Positions 53,884 through 61,680 of a stretch of 64,000 bases of DNA are shown in pieces. Source of the stretch: Marinomonas balearica (GTDB lineage Bacteria > Pseudomonadota > Gammaproteobacteria > Pseudomonadales > Marinomonadaceae); contig NZ_SNXC01000012.1 of NCBI RefSeq assembly GCF_004362145.1, positions 310,001 to 374,000 on the forward strand, read 5' to 3'. The notes beneath the pieces are model-generated. The model ran no database searches, was not told the origin of the DNA, and worked only from the letters and a program-made list of their open reading frames with translations. The position numbers and the translations under genes are program-made. Positions within the stretch are counted from its first letter, which is position 1; each line of letters starts with the position of its first letter.

Positions 53884-54906
53884 TTAGCGAACTGGTGGAG
53901 CGTACATTACGCCGCCTTCAGTCCATAGGTTGTTAATACCACGTGGTAGACCTACAGGAGTGTTTGGACCAACGTTGTTTTCAAATACTTCGCCGTAGTT
54001 ACCTACTTCAGCGATAACGTCGTATGCCCAGCTAGAACCAAGACCTAAAGAATCACCCATGTTACCTTCAGCACCTAGAAGACGACGAATTGCTGGGTCT
54101 TTAGACTCTTCTTTGATTTTCGCAACATTTTTAGATGTAATGCCCATTTCTTCAGCGTTAACCTGAACGAACATTGCCCAAGTTACGATGTCTTTCCACT
54201 GGTTGTCGCCGTGACGAACAACAGGACCCAAAGGCTCTTTAGAAATAGTTTCAGGTAAGATTACGTGTGCATTTGGTTCTGCTAGCTTAGAACGGTGTGC
54301 TGCAAGACCTGATTTATCAGTTGTGAATACATCACAACGACCAGACGCGTAAGCTGCAAGCGCTTCGTCTGCTTTTTGAACGATTACTGGAACATAAGAT
54401 AGACCGTGCTTACGGAAGAAGTCAGCCATGTTCAATTCAGTAGTTGTACCTTGTTCTGTACATACTGTTGCACCGTCTAGTTCCAATGCAGAAGTAACAC
54501 CTAGGTCGTTACGAACCATGAAGCCCTGACCGTCATAGAAGTTTACAGCAGTGAAATCTAAACCTAGCGCTGTATCACGAGTGTACGTCCAAGTTGTGTT
54601 ACGAGACAACATGTCGATCTCGCCAGATTGTAGTGCTGTGAAACGCTCTTTAGCTGACAGAGGAGTGAATTTAACTGCTTGAGCATCTCCAAATACTGCG
54701 GCAGCGGCTGCACGACAAGCATCAACATCTATACCAGACCAGTTACCTGCTTCGTCAGCGTTTGAGAAGCCAGGAACACCTTGACTCACGCCACACTGAA
54801 TGAAACCTTTAGATTTAACATCGTCTAAAGTACCTGCACCAGCAGTTGCGCTTACTGTCGCAGCAATGGCTGCAGTAGTAAGGATTTTACCCATATTCGA
54901 TTTCAT
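53884..54906 (-). CDS. aapJ: Periplasmic general L-amino acid-binding protein AapJ
   Basis: Amino acid receptor of the Aap/Bzt importer, 340 residues. Signal peptide MGKILTTAAIAATVSATAGA, then GTLDDVKSKGFIQCGVSQGVPGFSNADEAGNWSGIDVDACRAAAAAVFGD, which is highly typical of AapJ/BztA. Further marks are RNTTWTYTRDTALGLDF, TVCTEQGTTTELNMADFFR and GVMYAPPVR at the C-terminus. GGGAGG lies 7 nt before the ATG. Codon use is as strongly biased as in pstS, suggesting high expression. A sigma-54 type promoter lies about 80 bp upstream. It heads aapJQMP and is divergent from lrp. Confidence 0.96.
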   Translation of the reverse strand: MKSNMGKILTTAAIAATVSATAGAGTLDDVKSKGFIQCGVSQGVPGFSNADEAGNWSGIDVDACRAAAAAVFGDAQAVKFTPLSAKERFTALQSGEIDMLSRNTTWTYTRDTALGLDFTAVNFYDGQGFMVRNDLGVTSALELDGATVCTEQGTTTELNMADFFRKHGLSYVPVIVQKADEALAAYASGRCDVFTTDKSGLAAHRSKLAEPNAHVILPETISKEPLGPVVRHGDNQWKDIVTWAMFVQVNAEEMGITSKNVAKIKEESKDPAIRRLLGAEGNMGDSLGLGSSWAYDVIAEVGNYGEVFENNVGPNTPVGLPRGINNLWTEGGVMYAPPVR

Positions 54907-55488
54907 TTAAGAGCCTCCCAGGCGTCACTTTTGTATATATTATCTTTTTTTAGCAAAACAGCTTTATCAAGCTTTAAGCTCTATAAGCAAAATCTTTGCC
55001 AAAATTAGAGTTGTTGTTTTTTTGTGGGTTTTTCAGTGGAATCTTCTATGAGACCCTCACTTCACTTTATAGAACGACTTTTTATAGGCTATAGTCAAGA
55101 GAAAAGTGTAAAAAACTAGCATCAGTCACAACTTTTTTGCACATTCCTCTTTTGTGACGCTATCAAAAAAAGTTTTTTTATAGTTTTTTTGTATATTTCG
55201 TTTGAAATTTTGTCATTGTTATATATTGGTGCGAGAAAATTTAGTTTAGTAGAGTTTTTTCCGGAAGATAGGTTTTTTTGCCTTTAAATGGTGCGCATAT
55301 GTAATCGTGTTTATAAATGGTGCAAAACTATGCATGGTTGCTTGCTTCCGCCGAAATATTGGTTTTTTCTGTTTTCGGGTTGGCTCATGTTAGACTCGCT
55401 TATTCAAAAAATAAAAAGTAACCGTTCAAGGTCCGAATCTATAGAAACTAAACGTGATATAGATCCTAAATAAGGAGCCCCATGATTA
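54907..55488. other. 582-bp AT-rich intergenic region between aapJ and lrp
   Basis: It holds the aapJ leader and sigma-54 type site (54987-55001), many T-runs, and three TGGTGC words at 55227-55232, 55289-55294 and 55318-55323, the last two inside a 10-mer AAATGGTGC(G/A) repeated 29 bp apart. An in-frame stretch of 61 codons (55288-55473) ends just before lrp but does not look like a convincing protein. The lrp ribosome binding site AAGGAG is at 55472-55477. Confidence 0.6.
54987..55001 (-). promoter_or_regulatory. Candidate sigma-54 (-24/-12) promoter of aapJQMP
   Basis: On the minus strand, TGGCAAAGATTTTGC followed by T: GG and GC are separated by exactly 10 nt, as required, and both boxes are close to TGGCAC-N5-TTGCT. 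Transcription would start near 54975, giving a leader of about 69 nt. RpoN control of amino acid uptake would fit nitrogen regulation. Confidence 0.6.
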
Positions 55489-55965
55489 ATGGAAACTTCC
55501 GCGAAACCTTTAGATAGGTTAGATAAGAAGATTCTGCGAGAACTTCAAATTAATGGTCGTCTTTCTAATGTTGAACTTGCAAGCCGTGTTGGTCTAAGTG
55601 CGACACCTTGCCTAGAAAGGGTAAGGCGTTTAGAGCGCAATGGATATATCACAGGGTATTGTGCAATGGTTGACCCCAAAAAGGTCGATGCTGGATTATT
55701 GGTGTTTGTTGAGATTCGTCTCAAGACAACCTCTCCAGAAGGCTTTCTCGAATTCAAAGAGTCTGTCTTGCAAATCCCTGAAGTACTGGAATGTCATCTT
55801 ATCGCAGGTGACTTCGAATATTTACTGAAGGCACGCGTCTCTAATATGGATACGTACCGAAAGCTGTTGGGTGAAACGTTGCTGACGTTGCCGCATGTGC
55901 GTGAATCACGTACCTATGTTGCAATGGAAGAAGTTAAGAGCACGACCGTTGTAAAAATCCCTTAA
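55489..55965 (+). CDS. lrp: Leucine-responsive regulatory protein Lrp
   Basis: Global feast/famine transcription factor, 158 residues. An N-terminal helix-turn-helix (LDRLDKKILRELQINGRLSNVELASRVGLSATPCLERVRRLERNGYI) is followed by the RAM ligand domain (LLVFVEIRL, VLECHLIAGDFEYLLKARV, YRKLLGETLLTLPHVRESRTYVAMEEVK). The match to E. coli Lrp extends over the whole length, so this is true Lrp rather than a generic AsnC-type protein. It is divergent from aapJQMP, which it may regulate. The start is odd: AAGGAG is 11 nt from this ATG but 4 nt from an out-of-frame ATG at 55482 that opens an 11-residue overlapping frame. Confidence 0.93.
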   Translation: METSAKPLDRLDKKILRELQINGRLSNVELASRVGLSATPCLERVRRLERNGYITGYCAMVDPKKVDAGLLVFVEIRLKTTSPEGFLEFKESVLQIPEVLECHLIAGDFEYLLKARVSNMDTYRKLLGETLLTLPHVRESRTYVAMEEVKSTTVVKIP

Positions 55966-56004
55966 CGTATCAATAGAATGATATTTAAAATGCGAGTGTG
56001 AGAC

Positions 56005-56043
56005 TGAAAGGTACGAAAGCAGGAATGACCTTCGTGCCTTTCA
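56005..56043. other. Stem-loop between convergent lrp and HhH genes
   Basis: TGAAAGGTACGAA pairs with TTCGTGCCTTTCA (one wobble) around a 13-nt loop. It lies 39 nt after the lrp stop codon and 9 nt before the end of the convergent gene. No U-tract on either side. Confidence 0.6.
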
Positions 56044-56052
56044 AGATAATTC

Positions 56053-56922
56053 TTAGAGCGCTTTTTCTTTTAGTGCTTTTTTGATTCTTTCCAATAGCTT
56101 TGGCCCTACCCCTTTTATATCTAATAGCTCTTTCCACTTATTGTAAGGGCGATGTTGTACGATTTCTTTTGCGATTTTCTTGGAGATACCTTTTGTATCG
56201 AGAATGTCTTCCATCGAGCATTGATTGACGAATGTAAGTCCAGATTGATCCACTCGTTTTGTTTTGCTTTTCGAGGATTTTCGACTTTTAGTGGGCGTTT
56301 TTTCAGTAGACTCGTCAATCTCACCGAGTGTTTGAGGCGTTGCGAAGTCAGTTGTGTGCTTTTCTGTTGTGTTGAGCTTGCTCGTTGTTTTCTCAGCCGC
56401 AATTTTATCCGTCGTTTTTACAACCGGGCGCTCAACCCCTTTTTCCACAAGAGTAGGTTGAAAGTCGATTTGCATAGGAACAGGAAATGTAATCTGATCG
56501 CACAGAGAATAGTCTTGTTCGCTCCATTCGCGCAGTTCTAAGCAGATGCGCCACGTTCCAGGTGCTGGAGCGGTGTAAATCAGATCGTACAGGCAATTCT
56601 CCAAATAGTATTGGCCGTTAATCTGACCCACGGTCGTCGAGGCCAGCAGATAAGACTGATCGTCTTTAGGTTGATTTGCTCGATAAGCTCGCAACTGAAT
56701 GGCCAGTGTGCCGCTTAAATTGCCCAGATCTCTATGATTGGATATCTTTTCAATGTTTATCAATGCTCTGCAAGTGCCTTCGTCTAACTGGTATCCGCAT
56801 TGGCCTTCTAGCTGGAGCTTGATCTGTGTTTGGCTGTCATTATTGCGATCGTCGTTAAACGAAGTGGAAAGAGTATTCAATGTGTTTTCCTCAATAACAT
56901 TGCTGTTGTTTACGTTGCACAT
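56053..56922 (-). CDS. Helix-hairpin-helix protein with ComEA-like C-terminus
   Basis: A 289-residue protein of unknown function. Residues 1-160 are a beta-rich domain I cannot assign (QIKLQLEGQCGYQLDEGTCRALINIEKIS, LSGTLAIQLRAYRA, APGTWRICLELREWSE). Residues 165-235 form a Thr/Lys/Glu-rich, low-complexity linker ending in a basic patch (KSRKSSKSKTKR). The last 55 residues carry tandem helix-hairpin-helix units (MEDILDTKGISKKIAKEIVQHRPY, LLDIKGVGPKLLERIKKAL) like those of ComEA, which bind DNA without sequence preference. No signal peptide is seen, so it is probably cytoplasmic. It stands alone, convergent to lrp. Confidence 0.65.
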   Translation of the reverse strand: MCNVNNSNVIEENTLNTLSTSFNDDRNNDSQTQIKLQLEGQCGYQLDEGTCRALINIEKISNHRDLGNLSGTLAIQLRAYRANQPKDDQSYLLASTTVGQINGQYYLENCLYDLIYTAPAPGTWRICLELREWSEQDYSLCDQITFPVPMQIDFQPTLVEKGVERPVVKTTDKIAAEKTTSKLNTTEKHTTDFATPQTLGEIDESTEKTPTKSRKSSKSKTKRVDQSGLTFVNQCSMEDILDTKGISKKIAKEIVQHRPYNKWKELLDIKGVGPKLLERIKKALKEKAL

Positions 56923-57125
56923 GCAGAAGCTTTGGTTAAGTCTTCTAAACGTTAGGCTTGCTTACTGCTTCCTTGAAGTGCAATCCTTGTGTGCCTAAGC
57001 TTAATCCTAGTTTGAAAGCGTGACAATGTGATTAAAATTCAATCGGCTTTTATTTTGAAGTGTCAGAATCGATTCGAGCGATATACAGTCAGAGGTTTAA
57101 AGCCTGAGAGGGATAATAAGAAAGG

Positions 57126-59207
57126 TTACACATTTAAATATTGGCTTTGGTTTGGGAGCCAACGCTGCAATAGAGGGGATACATGCTCAGGGAATGACTG
57201 GTATAACATCATTGCAGCAGACTGAACATCATTTAGTAAGCTCTTATCACGTTGCAAATCGGCCACTTTAAATTCCAGTAAGCCTGTTTGTCTTGTTCCT
57301 AGAAGTTCTCCCGGTCCGCGTAATTCAAGGTCCTTTTCGGCTATTTTGAAACCGTCAGTGTGCTCGCGCATTGTGCTAAGACGCTCTTTTCCTTGTTGGC
57401 TAAGGGGCGCTTTATACAGTAATACACAATGGCTAGCAGTGGTTCCACGCCCCACTCGGCCTCTAAGCTGATGCAATTGAGCGAGACCTAAACGTTCAGG
57501 GTTTTCAATGACCATTAGGCTGGCATTGGGGACATCCACGCCAACTTCGATAACGGTCGTCGCCACGAGTAAATCGAGTGAACCTGATTTGAAGCTGGCC
57601 ATTATGTCGGCTTTTTCTTGTGCTTTAAGCCGACCGTGAACTAAGCCTATTTTTAGATCGGTTAATTGTTCTTGAAGCAATACGGCGGTGTCTTCCGCGG
57701 CCTGACATTGTAGCGCCTCAGATTCTTCAATGAGGGTACATACCCAGTAAGCTTGTCGGCCTTCAGAGCAGGCACTGCGCACTCGATTGATGACTTCTGG
57801 GCGTCTTTGGTCTGAAACAACCACGGTATTTATGGGCGTTCGTCCCGGAGGTAACTCGTCAATAATAGAACAATCCAAATCCGCGTAGGCTGACATGGCT
57901 AATGTTCTGGGAATAGGCGTTGCCGTCATGATGAGTTGATGAGGCTGAAACCCTGCTTGTAATCCCTTTTCTCTGAGCGCCATTCTTTGATGAACACCAA
58001 AGCGGTGTTGTTCATCAATGACAGCGAGCGCTAAGTTCTTGAATGTCACAGTGTCCTGAAAAAGCGCGTGTGTTCCCACAACAATTTTTGCTTCACCTGA
58101 AGAGATTTTTAAAAGCTCCGCTTCGCGTTGTTTGCCTTTGAGTTTTCCTATCATCCAAGCGACGGGGACATCTAGGGGTTCAAACCAGCTTTTGAAATTC
58201 AGGTAGTGCTGCTCTGCTAGAATCTCAGTAGGCGCCATGATGGCGACCTGAAACCCTTTTTGAACAACGGCTGCGGCGGTCATGCCTGCTACCAGTGTTT
58301 TACCGGAGCCAACATCGCCTTGAACGAGTCTAAGCATAGGGTGGCCACTGCTCATGTCGTTTAGAATCTCTGAAAACACTCTATTTTGCGCGCCAGTCGG
58401 TGAAAAGGGTAAGCCGCCAAGTAATCGTTGTGTCAACTCGCCGGCTTCCGTCACTGCAATGGCTTTATCTTCTTTCGCTTTAATGCGCTTTCCAATAAGA
58501 GACAATTGATGGGCTAACAGTTCTTCGAATGAAAGCCGGTATTGTGCGGGATGTGCGCCGGATTTTAGCTGAGCAAGGTCGACACCTTTATCTGGGTGAT
58601 GTAAAAACTGAATCGCATTGGCTAAGGGCGGTAGACTGAACTGATTCAATATCGCTTCAGGGAGCCATTCTTGCAAATTAAAAGGGGTTAAGCGTTCCAG
58701 TGCTTGCTCGCATAGCCCGCGAATCTTGTTCTGCGTTAAACCGTCTGTTAAAGGGTAAATGGGCGTTAATTGCTGCTGTCCACTCAGCGTATCATCTACT
58801 TTAATGGCACTGTATTCAGGATGATACATTTCAAAGCCCGTACTGCCACGACGAATTTCCCCAAAGCAACGAATCTTTTCACTGTTTTCTAGCTGTTTTT
58901 TTTGCGCGGCTGAAAAGTGAAAAAATCGCAAACTGAGGGTGCCACTCATGTCCTTAACACGGCAGATCAAGCTACGACGTTTTCCCATTTTGATTTCACA
59001 GCCAATGACCTTGCCCTCAATAACGGCTTCGTCACCAAATCGAAGGTGGCCAATTGGAACGACCGTCGTACGATCTTGGTAGCGAATAGGCAAATGGAAC
59101 AGTAAGTCCTGAACTGTATGCAAGTGGAGCTTAGCGAGTTTCTCCGCCATGGCTCCACCGACGCCTTTAAGCTCTTTTATGTCTTGAGTGTCTAATCCAG
59201 TTAGCAT
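57126..59207 (-). CDS. recG: ATP-dependent DNA helicase RecG
   Basis: Remodels stalled replication forks and branched recombination intermediates. The 693 residues have the wedge/OB domain at the N-terminus (GVGGAMAEKLAKLHLHTVQDLLFHLPIRYQDRT), Walker A QGDVGSGKTLVA (Lys303), the DEQH box (VIDEQHRFGV), TATPIPRT, and the C-terminal motifs VATTVIEVGVDVPNASLMVIENPERLGLAQLHQLRGRVGRG. The length is normal. It follows oxyR by 57 nt on the same strand; an oxyR-recG operon is known from Pseudomonas aeruginosa, where RecG contributes to oxidative stress defence. Confidence 0.97.
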   Translation of the reverse strand: MLTGLDTQDIKELKGVGGAMAEKLAKLHLHTVQDLLFHLPIRYQDRTTVVPIGHLRFGDEAVIEGKVIGCEIKMGKRRSLICRVKDMSGTLSLRFFHFSAAQKKQLENSEKIRCFGEIRRGSTGFEMYHPEYSAIKVDDTLSGQQQLTPIYPLTDGLTQNKIRGLCEQALERLTPFNLQEWLPEAILNQFSLPPLANAIQFLHHPDKGVDLAQLKSGAHPAQYRLSFEELLAHQLSLIGKRIKAKEDKAIAVTEAGELTQRLLGGLPFSPTGAQNRVFSEILNDMSSGHPMLRLVQGDVGSGKTLVAGMTAAAVVQKGFQVAIMAPTEILAEQHYLNFKSWFEPLDVPVAWMIGKLKGKQREAELLKISSGEAKIVVGTHALFQDTVTFKNLALAVIDEQHRFGVHQRMALREKGLQAGFQPHQLIMTATPIPRTLAMSAYADLDCSIIDELPPGRTPINTVVVSDQRRPEVINRVRSACSEGRQAYWVCTLIEESEALQCQAAEDTAVLLQEQLTDLKIGLVHGRLKAQEKADIMASFKSGSLDLLVATTVIEVGVDVPNASLMVIENPERLGLAQLHQLRGRVGRGTTASHCVLLYKAPLSQQGKERLSTMREHTDGFKIAEKDLELRGPGELLGTRQTGLLEFKVADLQRDKSLLNDVQSAAMMLYQSFPEHVSPLLQRWLPNQSQYLNV

Positions 59208-59264
59208 CTTACTTATCGATGTTTAATGTCGGCATATCGCCGTATATGTTCGGCAACGAGTCGT

Positions 59265-60173
59265 TCAATCAAGCTCTAATTGATTGCAGGCTTCTCGAAT
59301 CGACTGGCTAAGAGATTCGATTGCCTTCGGTCGTGGGAAGCTAGCACGCCATGCTAACGCTACGGTACGTTTAGGTGCTGGCTCGGCAAAAGGGCGTACT
59401 TCTAACGTCTCGTGATCAATGTTTGTTGCAGCCGACTTTGGCAAGACGGTAACGCCTAACCCTGACGACACCATGTAGCGTATGGTCTCCAGTGAGCTGC
59501 CGTTGACGATGGTTCGACCCTCGCCGAATTGATCTTCGTTGATCATCGGGCAGGCTTCGAGTACTTGATCGCTAAAGCAGTGGCCTTTGCCCAGCAAGAG
59601 TAAATTGTCTGTTGTTAACTGTGCCGTTTCAATCTCTTCCAGCTCCGTCCATGCGTGATTTTTAGGCATAAGGACAACAAACTCTTCTTCATAGATGGGT
59701 TGTGTGACCACATCGGGTTCTTTGAAGGGAAGAGCAATGATAATGGCGTCTAAGTCGCCATTACGCAGCTTTGGTCGTAGCTGTTCGGTTAAGTCTTCCT
59801 CAATCAGCAAAGGCATGCCTTCGGTGAGTCTATTGAGATGAGGAATCATATAGGGAAATAAATAAGGCGCAATGGTAAAGATTGCGCCGACTTTAAGAGG
59901 GCCTTTTAGCTGGTTTTGTCCTGACGATGCCAATTCTTTAATCATGTTGGCTTGTTCGAGCACTTTTTTCGCTTGCTCGATAATCTGTTCACCGAGTGGC
60001 GTTATGTAGACCGAGCTTTTGCTGCGTTCAAAAATGGCTGCTCCCAGCTCTTCTTCGAGCTTTTTTACCGCGACACTCAATGTCGGTTGTGAAACGTAGC
60101 AGCGATCAGCAGCACGGCCAAAGTGCTTCTCTTCTGCTAGCATTACAATGTATTTGAGTTCGGTCAACGTCAT
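59265..60173 (-). CDS. oxyR: Hydrogen peroxide-sensing regulator OxyR
   Basis: LysR-type activator of peroxide defence genes. I use the ATG at 60173 with AGGTGG upstream, because MTLTELKYIVMLAEEKHFGRAADRCYVSQPTLS is the exact OxyR N-terminus; the frame itself could start 8 codons earlier. With this start the redox cysteines fall at residues 199 (GKGHCFSDQ) and 208 (LEACP), the same numbers as in E. coli OxyR, so reversible disulfide switching is expected. Length is 302 residues. It is first of an oxyR-recG operon and divergent from the YeeZ-like gene. Confidence 0.95.
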   Translation of the reverse strand: MTLTELKYIVMLAEEKHFGRAADRCYVSQPTLSVAVKKLEEELGAAIFERSKSSVYITPLGEQIIEQAKKVLEQANMIKELASSGQNQLKGPLKVGAIFTIAPYLFPYMIPHLNRLTEGMPLLIEEDLTEQLRPKLRNGDLDAIIIALPFKEPDVVTQPIYEEEFVVLMPKNHAWTELEEIETAQLTTDNLLLLGKGHCFSDQVLEACPMINEDQFGEGRTIVNGSSLETIRYMVSSGLGVTVLPKSAATNIDHETLEVRPFAEPAPKRTVALAWRASFPRPKAIESLSQSIREACNQLELD

Positions 60174-60279
60174 GGCAGCCACCTGTCTTATCGTCATTGT
60201 TAATAGCTATGATAATACATATTTTGATAAAGTGTGCGAGGGATATCTCTATTCAATTTTTGTTTAAAGAGTACAACTC

Positions 60280-61149
60280 ATGATTCAACCTCGGGTTTTG
60301 ATTGCTGGGTGTGGCGATATTGGCACCAGCATCGCGAAAAATTGGGTAAGTGCAGGTGCGCAAGTGAGTGCGATTAGACGATCAGGAACGCAGTTTCCTG
60401 ATCAGGTATCGGGGATTACAGCCGATCTGACGACAATGCCTTCAGCACAGCTTCCAGATGTGGATCTGATTTATCTTATTATGACGCCTCAAAGTCGCAC
60501 CGAAACAGCCTATCAAAGTGCGTATGTTGAAACCGCAAAGGCGTTGGTTTCTCGGTATGCCCGCCAAGATCGAATTAAGCAGCCCAAGGTAGTGTTTGTC
60601 TCCAGTACCAGTGTATACGGCGAAAACGAAGGCGAATGGATTGATGAATCGTCGGTAGCAAAAGCAAAAAAAGAAACCTCAAAATGCCTATTAAACGCTG
60701 AAAAAATCTTATCTGAGTCGATGCAGGCATGTTCAGCAAGGTGTTCTGGAATTTACGGTCTAGGGCGTTACCGATTAATCGATAAGATAAAAGGCGAGAG
60801 TGAATGGGGGGCCAATAGCTGGACGAACCGAATTCATCGAGATGACGTCGTGTCTGGGTTGATGATTCTAGGCCAACGCCTGCTGGATGAGGGATCGCGC
60901 GAAGCGCCAGTGCCATCGCATGTAATACTCACTGATCAGACACCTGTATCTATGTGGGAAGTAAAGCTTTGGATCGCATCTCGTATCGGTGCAAAGGTCA
61001 CTTTGGGAGCCGTAAATGAGTTTATTCCACAAACGGGAAAACGGATCCGAGCGGATTTTTTGAGACAATGTGGTTGGGCACCAAAATTTCCGAGCTATGT
61101 TTCAGGGTACGAAGATTTATTGCGAGAAAAGGGCGAGACGCTTCAGTAA
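60280..61149 (+). CDS. NAD(P)-binding epimerase/dehydratase-like protein (YeeZ type)
   Basis: A 289-residue extended short-chain dehydrogenase/reductase. The cofactor motif is RVLIAGCGDIGTSIAK near the N-terminus; VVFVSSTSVYGENEGEW holds the Ser and Tyr of the active-site region, but the Lys of the usual YxxxK is not obvious at its place (SVYGENEG). GIYGLGRYRLIDKI and IHRDDVVSGLMI are typical of the YeeZ group of nucleoside-diphosphate-sugar epimerase-like proteins. The substrate is unknown. It is monocistronic, divergent from oxyR with 106 bp between, and ends at a hairpin shared with ridA. Confidence 0.8.
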   Translation: MIQPRVLIAGCGDIGTSIAKNWVSAGAQVSAIRRSGTQFPDQVSGITADLTTMPSAQLPDVDLIYLIMTPQSRTETAYQSAYVETAKALVSRYARQDRIKQPKVVFVSSTSVYGENEGEWIDESSVAKAKKETSKCLLNAEKILSESMQACSARCSGIYGLGRYRLIDKIKGESEWGANSWTNRIHRDDVVSGLMILGQRLLDEGSREAPVPSHVILTDQTPVSMWEVKLWIASRIGAKVTLGAVNEFIPQTGKRIRADFLRQCGWAPKFPSYVSGYEDLLREKGETLQ

Positions 61150-61200
61150 TAACAAACGGGTGATGGCAGGAAGTCAGACTTTTTTGTGACTGTGTTGAAT

Positions 61201-61232
61201 GTTGCTCTTCGTATATTTAAACGAAGAGCAAC
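61201..61232. other. Perfect 12-bp stem-loop between convergent YeeZ-like gene and ridA
   Basis: GTTGCTCTTCGT-ATATTTAA-ACGAAGAGCAAC. It lies 28 nt before the ridA stop (minus strand) and 52 nt after the other gene. No U-tract on either strand. Confidence 0.7.
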
Positions 61233-61259
61233 TAGACATAAGAGCGAGCGTTTAAAGGG

Positions 61260-61646
61260 TTAATCCTCTAAAACAACAACCCCTTCGATTTCAACCGCTA
61301 CGTCTTTCGGTAGGGCGCGAACACCTAACGCTGCGCGAGCTGGGTAAGGTTGCTCGAAAAACTGCATCATCACATCATTCACTTTGGTGAAGTTACCCAA
61401 ATCTGTCATGTAGATGTTTAGCTTAACGATGTCTTTTAAAGAACCGCCAGCTGCTTCACATACCGCTTGAATGTTTTTGAAAACTTGCGCTGTTTGTTCT
61501 TCAACGCCGCCTTCCACAATTTCCATTGTTTCTGGAACCAGTGGGATCTGGCCAGATAGGTAAATAGTGTTGCCTGCTTGAATTGCTTGAGAATAAGGGC
61601 CAATTGCAGCGGGAGCGTTTTCTGTATGAATTACTTTTTTAGCCAT
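61260..61646 (-). CDS. ridA: 2-iminobutanoate/2-iminopropanoate deaminase RidA
   Basis: Removes reactive enamine/imine intermediates made by pyridoxal phosphate enzymes such as threonine dehydratase. The 128-residue protein is full length and has the family signatures [32 protein letters not shown], the substrate-anchoring Arg in [25 protein letters not shown], and the catalytic Glu in VEIEGV. It starts 34 nt after spoT on the same strand, an arrangement found in many gammaproteobacteria (rpoZ-spoT-ridA). Confidence 0.96.
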   Translation of the reverse strand: MAKKVIHTENAPAAIGPYSQAIQAGNTIYLSGQIPLVPETMEIVEGGVEEQTAQVFKNIQAVCEAAGGSLKDIVKLNIYMTDLGNFTKVNDVMMQFFEQPYPARAALGVRALPKDVAVEIEGVVVLED

Positions 61647-61680
61647 GATTATGAATCATCCTTCTAGCTTTTAAATAGGT

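Noticed and set aside
55288..55473. 61-codon frame just before lrp as a small gene
   Set aside because: Composition is unlike a protein (Cys, Trp and Phe runs then a basic tail), there is no ribosome binding site before its start, and it lies in the AT-rich regulatory region. Its end beside the lrp ribosome binding site is probably chance.
60190..60240. OxyR operator in the oxyR/YeeZ-like divergent region
   Set aside because: ATAGCTAT and nearby AT-rich words recall ATAG-n-T half-sites, but the match to the full four-element OxyR motif is too poor to claim.
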